Assembly: GCF_004216695.1 (NCBI RefSeq)
Contig: NZ_SGXC01000001.1
Coordinates: 1,860,001 to 1,924,000, forward strand
Reading direction: 5' to 3'
From: Pigmentiphaga kullae
Lineage (GTDB): Bacteria; Pseudomonadota; Gammaproteobacteria; Burkholderiales; Burkholderiaceae_B
DNA length: 64,000 nucleotides
The notes under the pieces are model-generated. The model was not told the origin of the DNA and made no database searches. It saw nothing but the letters and a program-made list of their open reading frames with translations. Both the position numbers and the translations under genes were made by a program. Shown here one piece after another: positions 52,760 through 63,065 of the stretch. Numbering within the stretch: position 1 is the stretch's first letter; every line of letters begins with the position of its first letter.

Positions 52760-53695
52760 TCAGGCCAGCCCGGCGTTCAACGGGGCCAGTTCGTCGATGA
52801 TGTCCGGCAGCGGCCGGGCGCCCGCCGGCAGGTTCAGGCTGACGTGATGCGTGCCGGCCTCGCGCATGCGGGCGAGGATGCCGGCCAGCGCCCGCACGCC
52901 GGTGCGGTAGCCCAGTTCGATGGCTTCGGCGGGCGCATCGGGGCGGTCCAGCAACTCCACGCGCATGGCGACGCCGAACGCGCGGAACTGGCCCGGTGCG
53001 GCGCGCTCCACCGCCTGGCGCCACATGGCGTGACGGCCGCGCTGGACCTCGGGCGGACGATGGTAGGTGGTCCAGCCCACCGCGTGGCGGGCGATCCAGT
53101 CCAGACTCTGGCCGGCCGAGCCGACGGCCAGCATGGGCACGGGGGTAGCGGGGCGTGGCCGCAGGCTGAAGGCCACGGGCGGGTCGTCGTGCAAGTCGGG
53201 CACGACGCGCGGCGGCGTGTCCAGCGCGGCCGACAACTGTTCCCAGCGGGCCCGGAAGTCCTCGCGCCGCGTGGCGGAGTTTCGGCCGAACGCCAGGTAT
53301 TCGGGCGGTCGGTCGCCCGATCCCAGTCCCAGCACGAAGCGCCCCGGCGCCAGCGCGGCGACCGAGACGGCGCCCTTGGCGACGTGCAGCGGATGGCGCA
53401 GCGTCAGCACGATGGCGCCGGTCACCAGATGGATGCGCCGGGTGCGGGTGGCCAGTGCGCCCAGCCATGTCCAGGGATCGAGGTGGCCGATGGCTTCGGG
53501 ATAGCCGGGATGGTTCAGCGGCACGTCGCGCACCCACAGCGCGGCGAAGCCCGCCGCCTCGGCCTGTGCCGCGAGATCCAACTGGCGGGGGAAATCCACC
53601 TCGCGCCGGCCGGCATGTTCGGCGGCGTCGACCCAGGGCAGGGCCAGCCCCAGCGTCAGCCGGTCGGCCTGGAACAGGGGCGCCGCGGCGTTCAT
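52760..53695 (-). CDS. LLM class flavin-dependent oxidoreductase
   Basis: 311 residues. The luciferase-like TIM barrel shows LGLALPW near residue 15, AAQAEAAGFAALWVRDVPL near 45-63, ATRTRRIHLVTGAIVL, and VLGLGSGDRPPEYLAFG, which marks the flavin-phosphate side. Members oxidise diverse substrates with FMNH2 or F420. It ends 10 bp from the convergent SDR and starts next to the ModA-like gene on the same strand (seven-base gap), so both are likely one operon. Confidence 0.9.
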   Translation of the reverse strand: MNAAAPLFQADRLTLGLALPWVDAAEHAGRREVDFPRQLDLAAQAEAAGFAALWVRDVPLNHPGYPEAIGHLDPWTWLGALATRTRRIHLVTGAIVLTLRHPLHVAKGAVSVAALAPGRFVLGLGSGDRPPEYLAFGRNSATRREDFRARWEQLSAALDTPPRVVPDLHDDPPVAFSLRPRPATPVPMLAVGSAGQSLDWIARHAVGWTTYHRPPEVQRGRHAMWRQAVERAAPGQFRAFGVAMRVELLDRPDAPAEAIELGYRTGVRALAGILARMREAGTHHVSLNLPAGARPLPDIIDELAPLNAGLA

Positions 53696-53702
53696 GGCGG
53701 CC

Positions 53703-54392
53703 TTAGACGGGCTCCATGCCGTTCTTGCGCTTGATCCCGTCGGCCTCGGCGCTGGCCATGAAGGCCAGCAGCTCGCGTACCGTGTCCGGCTGGGCCGACG
53801 TAGCGGCGACGCCGGCGGAGAACGTGGTCATGATCTGCAGGCCGGGAGGCAGGGGCCCCACGATGTCGATGCCCGGCACGTTCATCATCTCGCTCAGCTG
53901 CTGGAAGCCAAGGTCGACTTCGCCCTTGGCGATCAGCGTGCCCACCGGGATGCCGGGCTTGGACTGGACGGTGCGGTCCTTGATCTGGTCGGCGATGCCC
54001 CAGCGTTCGAACAGTTTGGACAGGTAGACGCCGCTGGGACCGGTGGAGTAGCCGATGGTGCCTCCGGCAAGCACGGCCTGCTTGAGCGCGGCCTCGGAGC
54101 CGATGTCCGGCCGCGGTGCGCCGGCGCGCACGGCCACGTAGACGCCCGATTCGACCAGGTCCACGCGGCTGCCCGCCACGATATGGCCCGCCTCGGTCAT
54201 CTGGTCGATGACGTTGGCGGCCAGCACGATGGCGTCGAAGGCTTCGCCGGACTGCACGCGCCGGGCGGCATCGACGCCGCCGACGGACTCCACCAGGACG
54301 TCCCGGGCCTGCGCCTGCGGGTACTGGGCGACGAGATCGGCAAGCAACTGCTTGGTTGCCATCGAGGAAAGGATGTGGATCTGGGATGCCAT
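53703..54392 (-). CDS. ModA-like substrate-binding domain protein without signal peptide
   Basis: 229 residues, with AGGAAG ahead of ATG 54392. The fold pattern is that of molybdate-type periplasmic binding proteins (MASQIHILSSMATKQLLADL, EAFDAIVLAANVIDQM, GTIGYSTGPSGVYLSKLFE), but there is no signal peptide or lipobox, so it should stay in the cytoplasm. Such proteins are widespread in Bordetella relatives and their role is unclear; they may bind a small molecule as sensor or carrier. Upstream and downstream there are no ModBC genes. Confidence 0.82.
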   Translation of the reverse strand: MASQIHILSSMATKQLLADLVAQYPQAQARDVLVESVGGVDAARRVQSGEAFDAIVLAANVIDQMTEAGHIVAGSRVDLVESGVYVAVRAGAPRPDIGSEAALKQAVLAGGTIGYSTGPSGVYLSKLFERWGIADQIKDRTVQSKPGIPVGTLIAKGEVDLGFQQLSEMMNVPGIDIVGPLPPGLQIMTTFSAGVAATSAQPDTVRELLAFMASAEADGIKRKNGMEPV

Positions 54393-54490
54393 GGTTTGCT
54401 TCCTGTAAGTCGGCGGCCGGCACGGCCCTGCCGGCAGATTAGAACATAGGGGCGTCGCGCGTCGGGACGCCTGCTCGGCCGGGTGCCGGC

Positions 54491-54844
54491 CTACGAGCGA
54501 TGCGTCAGGATGTTGACCAGATTGCCGAACGGGTCGCGCACGTAGAAGCGCCGCACGCCCCAGGCTTCGTCGCAGGGCCCGTAGACGATCTCGGCCCCGT
54601 GCGCGCGGGCGCGGGCCAGCACGTCGTCCACGTCGTCGACCTCGATGGACAGCGCCGGCACGGGCGTGCCCGAACCGCCTTCGCTGGCCACGCTGACCTG
54701 GGGCGTCTGGCTGCCGCCGGACGCGAAGGTCATGAGCCAGCCGTGGTCCATGACCACGTCCAGGCCCAGCAGCCTGCCGTAGAACTCCCGCGCGAGGGCG
54801 GGGTCAGGGGTGGAGAGATTGGCGACGATGCGGCGGACGGTCAT
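54491..54844 (-). CDS. VOC family protein
   Basis: 117 residues from ATG 54844; a longer frame upstream is not supported. The first module is RIVANLSTPDPALAREFYGR and the second ends FYVRDPFGNLVNILTH, the usual metal-site turn. PEHGWLMTFAS-type text (DHGWLMTFASGGS) and ALSIEVDDVDDVLARARAHG are typical of the glyoxalase/bleomycin resistance group. The function is unknown. It is divergent from the DUF445 gene and separate from the ModA-like gene. Confidence 0.87.
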   Translation of the reverse strand: MTVRRIVANLSTPDPALAREFYGRLLGLDVVMDHGWLMTFASGGSQTPQVSVASEGGSGTPVPALSIEVDDVDDVLARARAHGAEIVYGPCDEAWGVRRFYVRDPFGNLVNILTHRS

Positions 54845-54963
54845 GGCGGTCGTGCTCCGGAAGCGAATCTTGACCGGAGATTCTATCGCCCGCGACCCCC
54901 GCGGCTGGAAGCGCGCCGCGGCCGTGGGTAAAGTGGAGGCTTGCCCACCGAAGCACCGCCGTC

Positions 54964-56256
54964 TTGAATCCTTCCCCATCCGCCGATCCCCGCCTGGCCC
55001 GCCTGCGCCGCATGAAACTGGGCGCGCTGGGCCTGCTTGCCGCGTCGCTGGCGGGTTTCGGGCTCAGCCATGCGATGGGCGGGCAGGGCGCCTGGGCCTG
55101 GGTCCGGGCCTTCTGCGAGGCCGCCACGGTGGGCGCGCTGGCCGACTGGTTCGCGGTGGTGGCGCTGTTCAAGCGGCCGCTGGGCCTGCCGATTCCCCAC
55201 ACCGCCATCGTTCCCGCCAACCAGGCGCGCCTGGGGGACAACCTGGCCGTGTTCGTGCGCGATCATTTCCTGGCGCCCGACGCGCTGCTGGCCAGGCTCC
55301 AGGTATTCGACCCGGCCAGCCGGCTGGGCGCATGGCTGAGCGAGCCGGCCCAGGCGCGCATGGCGGCGGGCATGGCGCGCACGTGGCTGTCGCAGGCGCT
55401 GGACCTGCTGGACGAGCGGGTCGTGCGCGAGGCCATCCAGTCTTTTGTCGTCGCCCGCCTGCGGGCGTGGGATGCCGGGGCGACGGCGGGAGAGGTGCTG
55501 GGATTGCTGACGCGCGACGGCCGCCATCATCAATTGCTGGACGAGGCCCTGCGGCGCCTGGGCGGCTACCTGGACGACGAGGGCGTCAAGGAGCGGGTGT
55601 CGGACCTGATGGTGAAATACGCGCGCAAGGAATGGCCCAGGATCGTCGGGACCGTGAACCTGGTGAAACCGGTCGAAGGGATCGCCGACAATCTGGCGGA
55701 CCGGCTGGCGCGCGCGCTGCTGGATGAACTGCACGAGGTGTTGTCGCGGCCCGATCATCCGCTGCGCCAGGACTACGAGGCCTGGGTGGCGGACTACGTG
55801 GCGCGGCTGCGCGACGATCCGCAACTGCGCGAGCAGATCGACGGCATCAAGTCGCGGCTGATCGACCACCCCTCGGTGCAGGCGTACGTGCAGGGGCTGT
55901 GGGCAGAGATCCACGCGGCCCTGCGCCGCAACCTGGATGCGCAAGACTCGCCGCTGGCGCGGCACCTGGAGCAGAGCCTGCTGGGACTGGGCCGCCAGCT
56001 GGCCGCCAATCCCGCCCTGCGCGAAGCGATCAACGAACATGTCATGACCGGCGCGCGCAGCCTGGCGGCCCGGCTGCGCGAAGGGGTCACCGAGCATATC
56101 GCCCAGACCGTCAAGGGCTGGGACGAAAAGCGGCTGGTGCAGGCGCTGGAGCTGAGCGTGGGCCCCGACCTGCAATACATCCGCTACAACGGCACGCTGG
56201 TGGGCGGGCTGATCGGGATCGGCCTGCACGCGCTGGTGCTCGCCTTCGGCGGCTGA
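54964..56256 (+). CDS. DUF445 family membrane protein
   Basis: 430 residues from TTG 54964; ATG 55012 is an alternative start, and neither has a good ribosome site. One membrane helix near residues 18-38 and another at the extreme C-terminus (LVGGLIGIGLHALVLAFGG) flank a long helical region with Pfam DUF445 features: ATVGALADWFAVVALFKRPLG near 55-75 and IPHTAIVPANQARLGDNLA. Function unknown; related proteins exist in many proteobacteria. It converges on the MFS gene at a 16-bp gap. Confidence 0.85.
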   Translation: MNPSPSADPRLARLRRMKLGALGLLAASLAGFGLSHAMGGQGAWAWVRAFCEAATVGALADWFAVVALFKRPLGLPIPHTAIVPANQARLGDNLAVFVRDHFLAPDALLARLQVFDPASRLGAWLSEPAQARMAAGMARTWLSQALDLLDERVVREAIQSFVVARLRAWDAGATAGEVLGLLTRDGRHHQLLDEALRRLGGYLDDEGVKERVSDLMVKYARKEWPRIVGTVNLVKPVEGIADNLADRLARALLDELHEVLSRPDHPLRQDYEAWVADYVARLRDDPQLREQIDGIKSRLIDHPSVQAYVQGLWAEIHAALRRNLDAQDSPLARHLEQSLLGLGRQLAANPALREAINEHVMTGARSLAARLREGVTEHIAQTVKGWDEKRLVQALELSVGPDLQYIRYNGTLVGGLIGIGLHALVLAFGG

Positions 56257-56272
56257 GCGGCGGCCGGCCGCG

Positions 56273-57817
56273 CTACGCCGCGTCGTCGCGCAGTGCCTGG
56301 GCGCGGGCGGATCCGCCGCGCAGGATGCAGGCCGCGGCCACGGCCGCGCACAGGGTCAGTACGGCGCCGACCGCCGCGGAGAGTTGCAGCGCATCGACGA
56401 ATGCCCCGCGTGCCACCGCCAGCATGGCGTCGGCCAGCGGCGTGGGCAGCGCATGCGCCGCCGCCACCGCGGCGCCCAGCGTCGACGAGGCGGCCTCGGC
56501 TACTTGTGCCGGAATGCCGTCCGGCATGCCCGCCGATAGGCCGGAACGGTAGATCATCGTGCCCATGCTGCCGAATACCGCGATGCCGAGCGCGCCGCTG
56601 AATTCGGCGCTGGTTTCGGAGATGGCCGAGGCCGAGCCCGCCCGCTGCGGCGGCGCCGAGGTGATGATCATCTCGTTGCCGATGGTGAACACCGGCGCCA
56701 TGCCCAGACTCATCACGATCAGGCCCGCCATGATGGCTTCGAGTCCGTAGGGGCGGTCGGCCAGCAGCACCATCAGGAAACCGGCAGCGGCCGCGAGCAG
56801 TCCGCCCACGAAGATGGACAGCGGCGGCACGCGCCGGGCCAGCCTCGGGGCGAGCAGCGAGCCCGTGACGAAGCCCAGCGCCCAGGGCACGGTGACCAGG
56901 CCCGCCCGCAGCGGGTCCAGGCCCAGCACCAGTTGCAGGTACTGCGTGATGAAGATGTAGACGCCGAACATGGCGAGGCAGGACAGCGCGTAGGCGGCGA
57001 TGGCGGCGCTGAAGGCCGGCCGCATGAACAGGTTCAGGTCCAGCAGCGGATAGGGCAGGCGCCGCTGGCGCCGCACGAAGGCCACGCCCACCGCGAATCC
57101 CGCCGCGATGATGGCGGCGGCGGCCCACGACGCGCCGTGCTGGGCGATCTGCTTGAGTCCGTAGATCATCGCCAGCACCGCGAACAGGGACTGCGCCACG
57201 CTGGGCGGGTCGATGCGGCCTGCGTCCGGGTCGCGGTATTCCGGCAGCAGCACCGGGCCGAGCACGAGCAGGAGCAGCATCACCGGCACCGCGACCAGGA
57301 AGACCGATCCCCACCAGAAGAATTGCAGCAGCACCCCGCCCACCAGCGGCCCGATGGCGCTGCCCAGCGAGAAGCTGGCGATCCAGACGCCGATGGCGAA
57401 CTGGCGTTCGTGCTCGTCGTGGAACATGTTGCGGATCAGGGACATGGTCGACGGCGCCAGGGTGGCGCCCGCGATGCCCAGCAGGGCCCGCATGGCGATC
57501 AGCATGCCCGCGCTGTCGGAGAAGGCCGCGATGGCCGAGGCGACACCGAATGCCGCGGCGCCGATCAGCAGCAGCTTGCGCCGCCCGATGCGGTCGCCCA
57601 GGGTGCCCATGGTGATGAGCAGGCCCGCGACCAGGAAGCCGTAGATGTCGATGATCCACAAGAGCTGCGAGCTGGACGGGTTCAACTGCGCGCTGATGGC
57701 GGGCAGGGCGAGGTTGAGCACGGTCAGGTCCATCGCGTAGACCATGCAGGGCAGCGCGATGACGGCCAGCCCTATCCATTCCTTGCGGGTAGCCTTGAGA
57801 GACGGGGATGAGGTCAT
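56273..57817 (-). CDS. MFS drug transporter, DHA2 type, in ECF42 operon
   Basis: 514 residues with 14 predicted membrane helices. MDLTVLNLALPAISAQL is the helix 1 motif with the Asp conserved, GTLGDRIGRRKLLLIGAAAF is motif A and ALLGIAGATLAPSTMSLI motif B; the helix 5 stretch SAIGPLVGGVLLQFFWW is motif C. SmvA-like exporters share this pattern. The start lies seven bases after the ECF sigma factor stop, so it is the last gene of the ECF42 operon and probably expels a toxic compound detected by that system. Confidence 0.92.
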   Translation of the reverse strand: MTSSPSLKATRKEWIGLAVIALPCMVYAMDLTVLNLALPAISAQLNPSSSQLLWIIDIYGFLVAGLLITMGTLGDRIGRRKLLLIGAAAFGVASAIAAFSDSAGMLIAMRALLGIAGATLAPSTMSLIRNMFHDEHERQFAIGVWIASFSLGSAIGPLVGGVLLQFFWWGSVFLVAVPVMLLLLVLGPVLLPEYRDPDAGRIDPPSVAQSLFAVLAMIYGLKQIAQHGASWAAAAIIAAGFAVGVAFVRRQRRLPYPLLDLNLFMRPAFSAAIAAYALSCLAMFGVYIFITQYLQLVLGLDPLRAGLVTVPWALGFVTGSLLAPRLARRVPPLSIFVGGLLAAAAGFLMVLLADRPYGLEAIMAGLIVMSLGMAPVFTIGNEMIITSAPPQRAGSASAISETSAEFSGALGIAVFGSMGTMIYRSGLSAGMPDGIPAQVAEAASSTLGAAVAAAHALPTPLADAMLAVARGAFVDALQLSAAVGAVLTLCAAVAAACILRGGSARAQALRDDAA

Positions 57818-57824
57818 GGAGGAG

Positions 57825-59105
<1,281 letters not shown>

Positions 59106-59109
59106 AGGC

Positions 59110-59517
59110 TCAGCCCTGCTCGACCGTGGCCGGGTCCATGTAGAAGACCTCCCATGCATGGCCGTCCGGGTCGTCGAAGCCATGGCTGTACATGAAGCCG
59201 TGGTCCTGCGCAGGCCGCGGCGCCGTGCCGCCGGCGGCCAGGGCCTTGCGCACCATGTCGTCGACGGCTTCCCGGCTGTCGCAGGTCAGGGCCACCAGGA
59301 CTTCGGTGCTTTGCCGGGCATCGCTGATCGGCTTGCTGGCGAAACCACGGAAAAAATCCGTGGTGAGCAGCATGGCGTAGATGTTCTCGCCGATGACCAT
59401 GCAGGCGGCCTTTTCGTTGGTGAACTGGGCGTTGAAAGTGAAGCCGAGCTGGCCGAAGAAGGCCTGGGTGCGCGGCAGGTCGGAGACGGGCAGGTTGACG
59501 AAGATCTGCTTGTGCAT
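59110..59517 (-). CDS. VOC family protein in ECF42 operon
   Basis: 135 residues from ATG 59517, preceded by AAGGA. The text KQIFVNLPVSDLPRTQAFFG and MYSHGFDDPDGHAWEVFYMD identifies a bleomycin-resistance/glyoxalase-like protein of the type often placed beside YCII-related DGPF genes. His and Glu of the second module suggest metal binding, though the first module lacks a clear His ligand. The sigma factor gene follows after four bases. Its substrate is unknown; detoxification of a reactive compound is plausible. Confidence 0.88.
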   Translation of the reverse strand: MHKQIFVNLPVSDLPRTQAFFGQLGFTFNAQFTNEKAACMVIGENIYAMLLTTDFFRGFASKPISDARQSTEVLVALTCDSREAVDDMVRKALAAGGTAPRPAQDHGFMYSHGFDDPDGHAWEVFYMDPATVEQG

Positions 59518-59543
59518 GGCGGGTTCCTTGGAAGATGGGCGCG

Positions 59544-59954
59544 TTATCGGCTGGTGGTTTCCAGCTTGCGGAAGCGGTCCACCGCTTCGCTCGGGCCGAG
59601 GTCGTCCAGCTCGAAGAGCTCGCGCACCTCGATCTCGCCGTCGGCATCCGCCATGGGCGAGGGAAAGCGCCGGGCCCATTCCATGGCTTCCTCGCGCGAG
59701 CGGACCTGGATCAGCGTGTAGCCGGCGATCAGTTCCTTGGTCTCGGCGAACGGGCCGTCTATGACCGTACCCTTGCCGGCCCGGTAGCGGACGCGCCAGC
59801 CCCGGGACGACGGCTTCAGGCCGTTGGCGTCCAGCAGCACGCCGGCCCTGGCCAGTTCCTCGTGGTAGGCGGTCATCGCGGCCAGCAGGGGTTCCTCGGG
59901 CATGACGCCGGCCTCGGTGTCCGCGGTGGCGCGGACGATGATCATGAATCGCAT
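59544..59954 (-). CDS. DGPF/YCII-related protein, ECF42 partner
   Basis: 136 residues. The family motif is clear in VIDGPFAETKELIAGYTLI near residues 64-82, within a ferredoxin-like YCII fold. DGPF proteins are the conserved partners of ECF42 sigma factors and usually their main transcription targets. A promoter-like TGTCGA-17-CGTC lies 50 to 76 bases before ATG 59954. The biochemical role is unknown. Confidence 0.9.
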   Translation of the reverse strand: MRFMIIVRATADTEAGVMPEEPLLAAMTAYHEELARAGVLLDANGLKPSSRGWRVRYRAGKGTVIDGPFAETKELIAGYTLIQVRSREEAMEWARRFPSPMADADGEIEVRELFELDDLGPSEAVDRFRKLETTSR

Positions 59955-60003
59955 GGCGGTTTCTCCGGTGGTTGCAAGCCCGCACGTGGGCTTCTGACCC
60001 TAC

Positions 60004-60030
60004 GACGATCGGCGCGTGCCGGAATCGACA
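60004..60030 (-). promoter_or_regulatory. candidate ECF42 promoter
   Basis: On the minus strand TGTCGA (60025-60030) is followed after 17 bases by CGTC (60004-60007). From memory this matches the -35 and -10 pattern reported for ECF42 sigma factors in Streptomyces. It is placed 50-76 bases before the start of the DGPF gene, first of four closely linked genes that include the sigma factor. Confidence 0.6.
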
Positions 60031-60069
60031 TGGCGGAGGCGACCTAGGGAAACTACCAGATCGAGCGGC

Positions 60070-60423
60070 TCAGCGATAGCACGGCGCCACTTCCCGGACC
60101 TCGACCGTGCACCATTGCGCCGCCGGGCAGGTTTGCGCGATGGCCACCGCTTCCTCGCGCGTGGCGCAGTCCAGCAGGAAGAAGCCGCCTATCATTTCCT
60201 TGGCTTCGGCGAAGGGCCCGTCCACCAGGCGTGCACGTCCGTCCTGTTTCCGCACGCGCACGGCGCTGTCCTGCGAGGCCAGCGATTCGGCGGCCAGCAG
60301 CAGGCCGCGCGTCTTCAGGTCGGCGCCGAAGGCGACCATGCGGTCGTAGAGTTCGCGGCCGGCCTCCTCGCTGCGTTCGGCGCGCTGGCCGGTGGGTTCG
60401 ACGATGAGCAGCATGTAGGCCAT
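60070..60423 (-). CDS. second DGPF/YCII-related protein
   Basis: 117 residues from ATG 60423; a TTG 12 bases upstream is possible. The YCII domain starts AYMLLIVEPTG and contains RLVDGPFAEAKEMIGGFFLL near residues 65-84, the DGPF core. The C-terminus CPAAQWCTVEVREVAPC is Cys-rich. It resembles the ECF42 partner at 59544-59954 and lies 115 bp upstream of it on the same strand. Both may be regulated together, though no TGTCGA box is seen ahead of this one. Confidence 0.87.
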   Translation of the reverse strand: MAYMLLIVEPTGQRAERSEEAGRELYDRMVAFGADLKTRGLLLAAESLASQDSAVRVRKQDGRARLVDGPFAEAKEMIGGFFLLDCATREEAVAIAQTCPAAQWCTVEVREVAPCYR

Positions 60424-60674
60424 GGGGACTCGCAAGAGAGGGCCGCGGGACGCGGCCGGCGAAGGCGGAGCGCCCGATTCTTGCAGATTTCGCGTCTTTT
60501 TTCATGACAGCGTGTAAGCACGGCGGGCCGGCGATTCAGATGGCCAACTGATAGAACCACAACTTTTTCTCGTTTGCCTGTCTCGCCGCCCACGGGTGAA
60601 ATGCCTGCCATGTCGCCGCGGGGCATCGGAAGGCGGGCCTTGCTTTCCGGGCCGTCCGGCGGGAAGGAGACGAA

Positions 60675-61685
60675 ATGAGGCAGGGAAGTGCAGAGGCGGG
60701 CAAGGGTCGTCGCCGGTGGCTGGCGGCATGCGCCGCGGCCGTGGGTATCGCGGCCGCGGTGCCCGCGATGGGACAGCCGGCCTGGCCGGCGCGGCCGGTG
60801 CGGATCGTGGTGCCCTACGCACCCGGAGGCGGCGTGGACGTGATCGCCCGGGCCCTGGCCGAACGGCTGGGGCAGAAATGGGGCCGGCCGGTCATCGTCG
60901 AGAACAAGCTGGGCGCGGCTTCCATCATCGGCGCCGACGCCGTCGCCAAGGCGGCGCCCGACGGCCATACCCTCCTGGTGACGAGCGAATCGACCATCAC
61001 CAGCAACCCCTTCCTGTACGACAAGCTGCCCTACGATGCCGTGCGCGACCTGGCGCCGGTCTCGCAACTGGTCAGCCTGCCGCAGATGGTGCTGGCGCAT
61101 CCCTCGGTGAAGGCCAATTCGCTCGATGAGCTGGTCGCGCTGGCGAAGGCCCGCCCCGACGAACTGAACTATGCCTCGATGGGATCGGGCAGCCTGCCCC
61201 ACCTGCTGTTCGAGGGACTGCGGCACAAGACGGGCATACAGATCACCCAGGTGCCCTACAAGGGGATCATGCCGGCCGTGACGGCGCTGCTCGGCGGCGA
61301 GGTGCAACTGGCCATGGTGGGCGCGGCCATCGCCGAGCCCCACATCCGCGCGGGCAAGATGAAGCCGCTGGCCATCGCGCGGGCCAGCCGGCTGCCGTCC
61401 GAACCGAACGTGCCCACCCTGGCGGAAGCGGGCTATGCCGACATCGACCCGCGCGAATCCTGGTTCGGCCTGTTCGCCACCGGCGGCACGCCCGACGCCG
61501 TGATCCAGCGCATCCATGCCGACGTGAAGGCGATCGCCGCCGACCCGGAATTCCAGCAGCGCTTCGTGGCCGCGCGCGGCTTCGACCCGGTGTTCTCGTC
61601 GCCGGCGGCGTTCACCGCCGCGCTGCGCGACGAGATGCGCCACAAGGAACGCCTGATCCGCCTGACCGGTGCCAAGGCCGACTAG
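60675..61685 (+). CDS. Bug-type tripartite tricarboxylate transporter substrate-binding protein
   Basis: 336 residues. A Sec signal with a long positive N-terminus (AGKGRRRWLAACAAAVGIAAA) is cleaved near residue 33. Family text: VRIVVPYAPGGGVDVIARAL, VVENKLGAASIIGADAVAKA-like VIVENKLGAAS, LNYASMGSGSLPHLLFE and VPYKGIMPAVTALLGG. GGAAGGAG lies just upstream of ATG 60675. It binds a small organic acid or amide in the periplasm. The adjacent amidohydrolase, four bases on, likely works on the same ligand. Confidence 0.93.
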   Translation: MRQGSAEAGKGRRRWLAACAAAVGIAAAVPAMGQPAWPARPVRIVVPYAPGGGVDVIARALAERLGQKWGRPVIVENKLGAASIIGADAVAKAAPDGHTLLVTSESTITSNPFLYDKLPYDAVRDLAPVSQLVSLPQMVLAHPSVKANSLDELVALAKARPDELNYASMGSGSLPHLLFEGLRHKTGIQITQVPYKGIMPAVTALLGGEVQLAMVGAAIAEPHIRAGKMKPLAIARASRLPSEPNVPTLAEAGYADIDPRESWFGLFATGGTPDAVIQRIHADVKAIAADPEFQQRFVAARGFDPVFSSPAAFTAALRDEMRHKERLIRLTGAKAD

Positions 61686-61688
61686 GGG

Positions 61689-63035
61689 ATGGGCATGCAG
61701 TCAGCAAGATGGCGCGAGGCGGCCGGACACGTGGCCGGCCTGCCCGCGCGCGAGGAGTTCGTGATACGCGGCGGCCATGTAATGACCATGGCCGACGGCA
61801 TGGACGACCTGCCGGACGCCGACGTCCATGTCCGCGACGGCACGCTGGTGGCGATCGGCCGGGGGCTGCGCGTGCCGGGCGCGCGGGAGCTGGATGCGCG
61901 CGGCATGATCGTGATGCCGGGCTTCGTCGACACGCACTGGCACCTGTGGAACTGCTCGCTGCGCGCGCTGATGAGCGGCGACGAGGCGGCGCGCGGCTAT
62001 TTCCCCGTGACCTTGTCCGTGGGGCCGAAGTTCACGCCGGACGACTCCTACCATTCGGTGCGGCTGGGGCTGGCCGAAGGTTTGGCGGGCGGCATCACCA
62101 CGGTCCACAACTGGTCGCACAACACCCGCACGCCCGATCACGCGCGCGCGGAACTGGCGGCCATGCGCAGCCTGGGCATACGGGGCCGCCTGGCCTACGG
62201 CTGGGGGCAGGACCTGCCGCTGGACCGCGCGATGGACCTGGCGGGCCTCGCCGAAGTCGCCCGGGAAGCGGCCGGCGATCCCATGATCCACTTGGGCGCG
62301 GCGCTGCGCACGCCGGTTTCCAATCCGCGCGGCACCGTACCCATCGACGTCGTGCGCACGGAATTCGCGGGCGTGCGGCGCCTGGGGCTGCCCATCACCA
62401 TGCACGCGCGTCCCGGCGTGGTGTCGGTGCTGGACGCGCACGGCCTGCTGGGGCCGGACCTGCAACTGGTGCATCCTCAGGGCGTGTCGCCGCAGGAGCA
62501 ACTGCGGCTGGCCGCCTGCGGCGTCTCGTTCTCGTGTTCGCCGGTGATCGAGGTGTTGTACGCCCAGGCATCGCGCGGCGTGATCCAGTTCCACGAGCTG
62601 GAGTGCGCCTGCGTGCGGCAGAGCCTGTCGGTGGACAGTTCGTCGGCCTCGGCCAATGCCGATTTCTTCTCCTGCATGCGCACCCTGCTGTGGTCGCACC
62701 GCCAGCGTTTCGGCGCCGAGGTACCGCTTACGGCGCGCCGCCTGCTGCGGCTGGCCACGCTGGATGGCGCGCGCGACCTGGGCATCGCGGACCACGTCGG
62801 TTCGCTCGAGGCGGGCAAGCGGGCCGACGTCATCCTGGTCCGCACCACGGACCTGAACATGGCGCCGGTGGTGGACCCGGCCTTCTCGCTGGTCTACTCG
62901 GCCCAGCCGGCCAACGTGGACACGGTCATCGTCGACGGACGGGTCTTGCGCCGGCACGGGCAATGGACCGCCTGCGATTCCGCGCAGATCGTGCGCGACG
63001 CGGCCCAGTCCGCGCGCGAGCTGGCCGCGCGGTGA
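61689..63035 (+). CDS. amidohydrolase superfamily metal-dependent hydrolase
   Basis: 448 residues. The HxH metal motif is in VMPGFVDTHWHLW near residues 76-88, a second His in ITMHARPG near 236-243, a third in QLVHPQG near 260, and Asp in LSVDSSSASAN near 316. N- and C-terminal beta strands form the composite domain (RGGHVMTMADG and GSLEAGKRADVILVRT). Relatives include chlorohydrolases, cytosine deaminases and 5-methylthioadenosine deaminases; which reaction applies is unknown. It follows the Bug receptor with a three-base gap, so a catabolic operon for a ring or amidine compound is likely. Confidence 0.9.
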   Translation: MGMQSARWREAAGHVAGLPAREEFVIRGGHVMTMADGMDDLPDADVHVRDGTLVAIGRGLRVPGARELDARGMIVMPGFVDTHWHLWNCSLRALMSGDEAARGYFPVTLSVGPKFTPDDSYHSVRLGLAEGLAGGITTVHNWSHNTRTPDHARAELAAMRSLGIRGRLAYGWGQDLPLDRAMDLAGLAEVAREAAGDPMIHLGAALRTPVSNPRGTVPIDVVRTEFAGVRRLGLPITMHARPGVVSVLDAHGLLGPDLQLVHPQGVSPQEQLRLAACGVSFSCSPVIEVLYAQASRGVIQFHELECACVRQSLSVDSSSASANADFFSCMRTLLWSHRQRFGAEVPLTARRLLRLATLDGARDLGIADHVGSLEAGKRADVILVRTTDLNMAPVVDPAFSLVYSAQPANVDTVIVDGRVLRRHGQWTACDSAQIVRDAAQSARELAAR

Positions 63036-63065
63036 ACGCGCGCCGGCCGCCGGGCCGGCGTGGCG

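Noticed and set aside
54964-55012. DUF445 start codon treated as a frameshift because it is TTG
   Set aside because: TTG starts occur and the first residues are acceptable; the start is simply uncertain, not evidence of damage.
60424-60674. Small RNA or gene in the gap before the second Bug receptor
   Set aside because: The 251-bp gap has only short open frames and no promoter/terminator pair that stands out.
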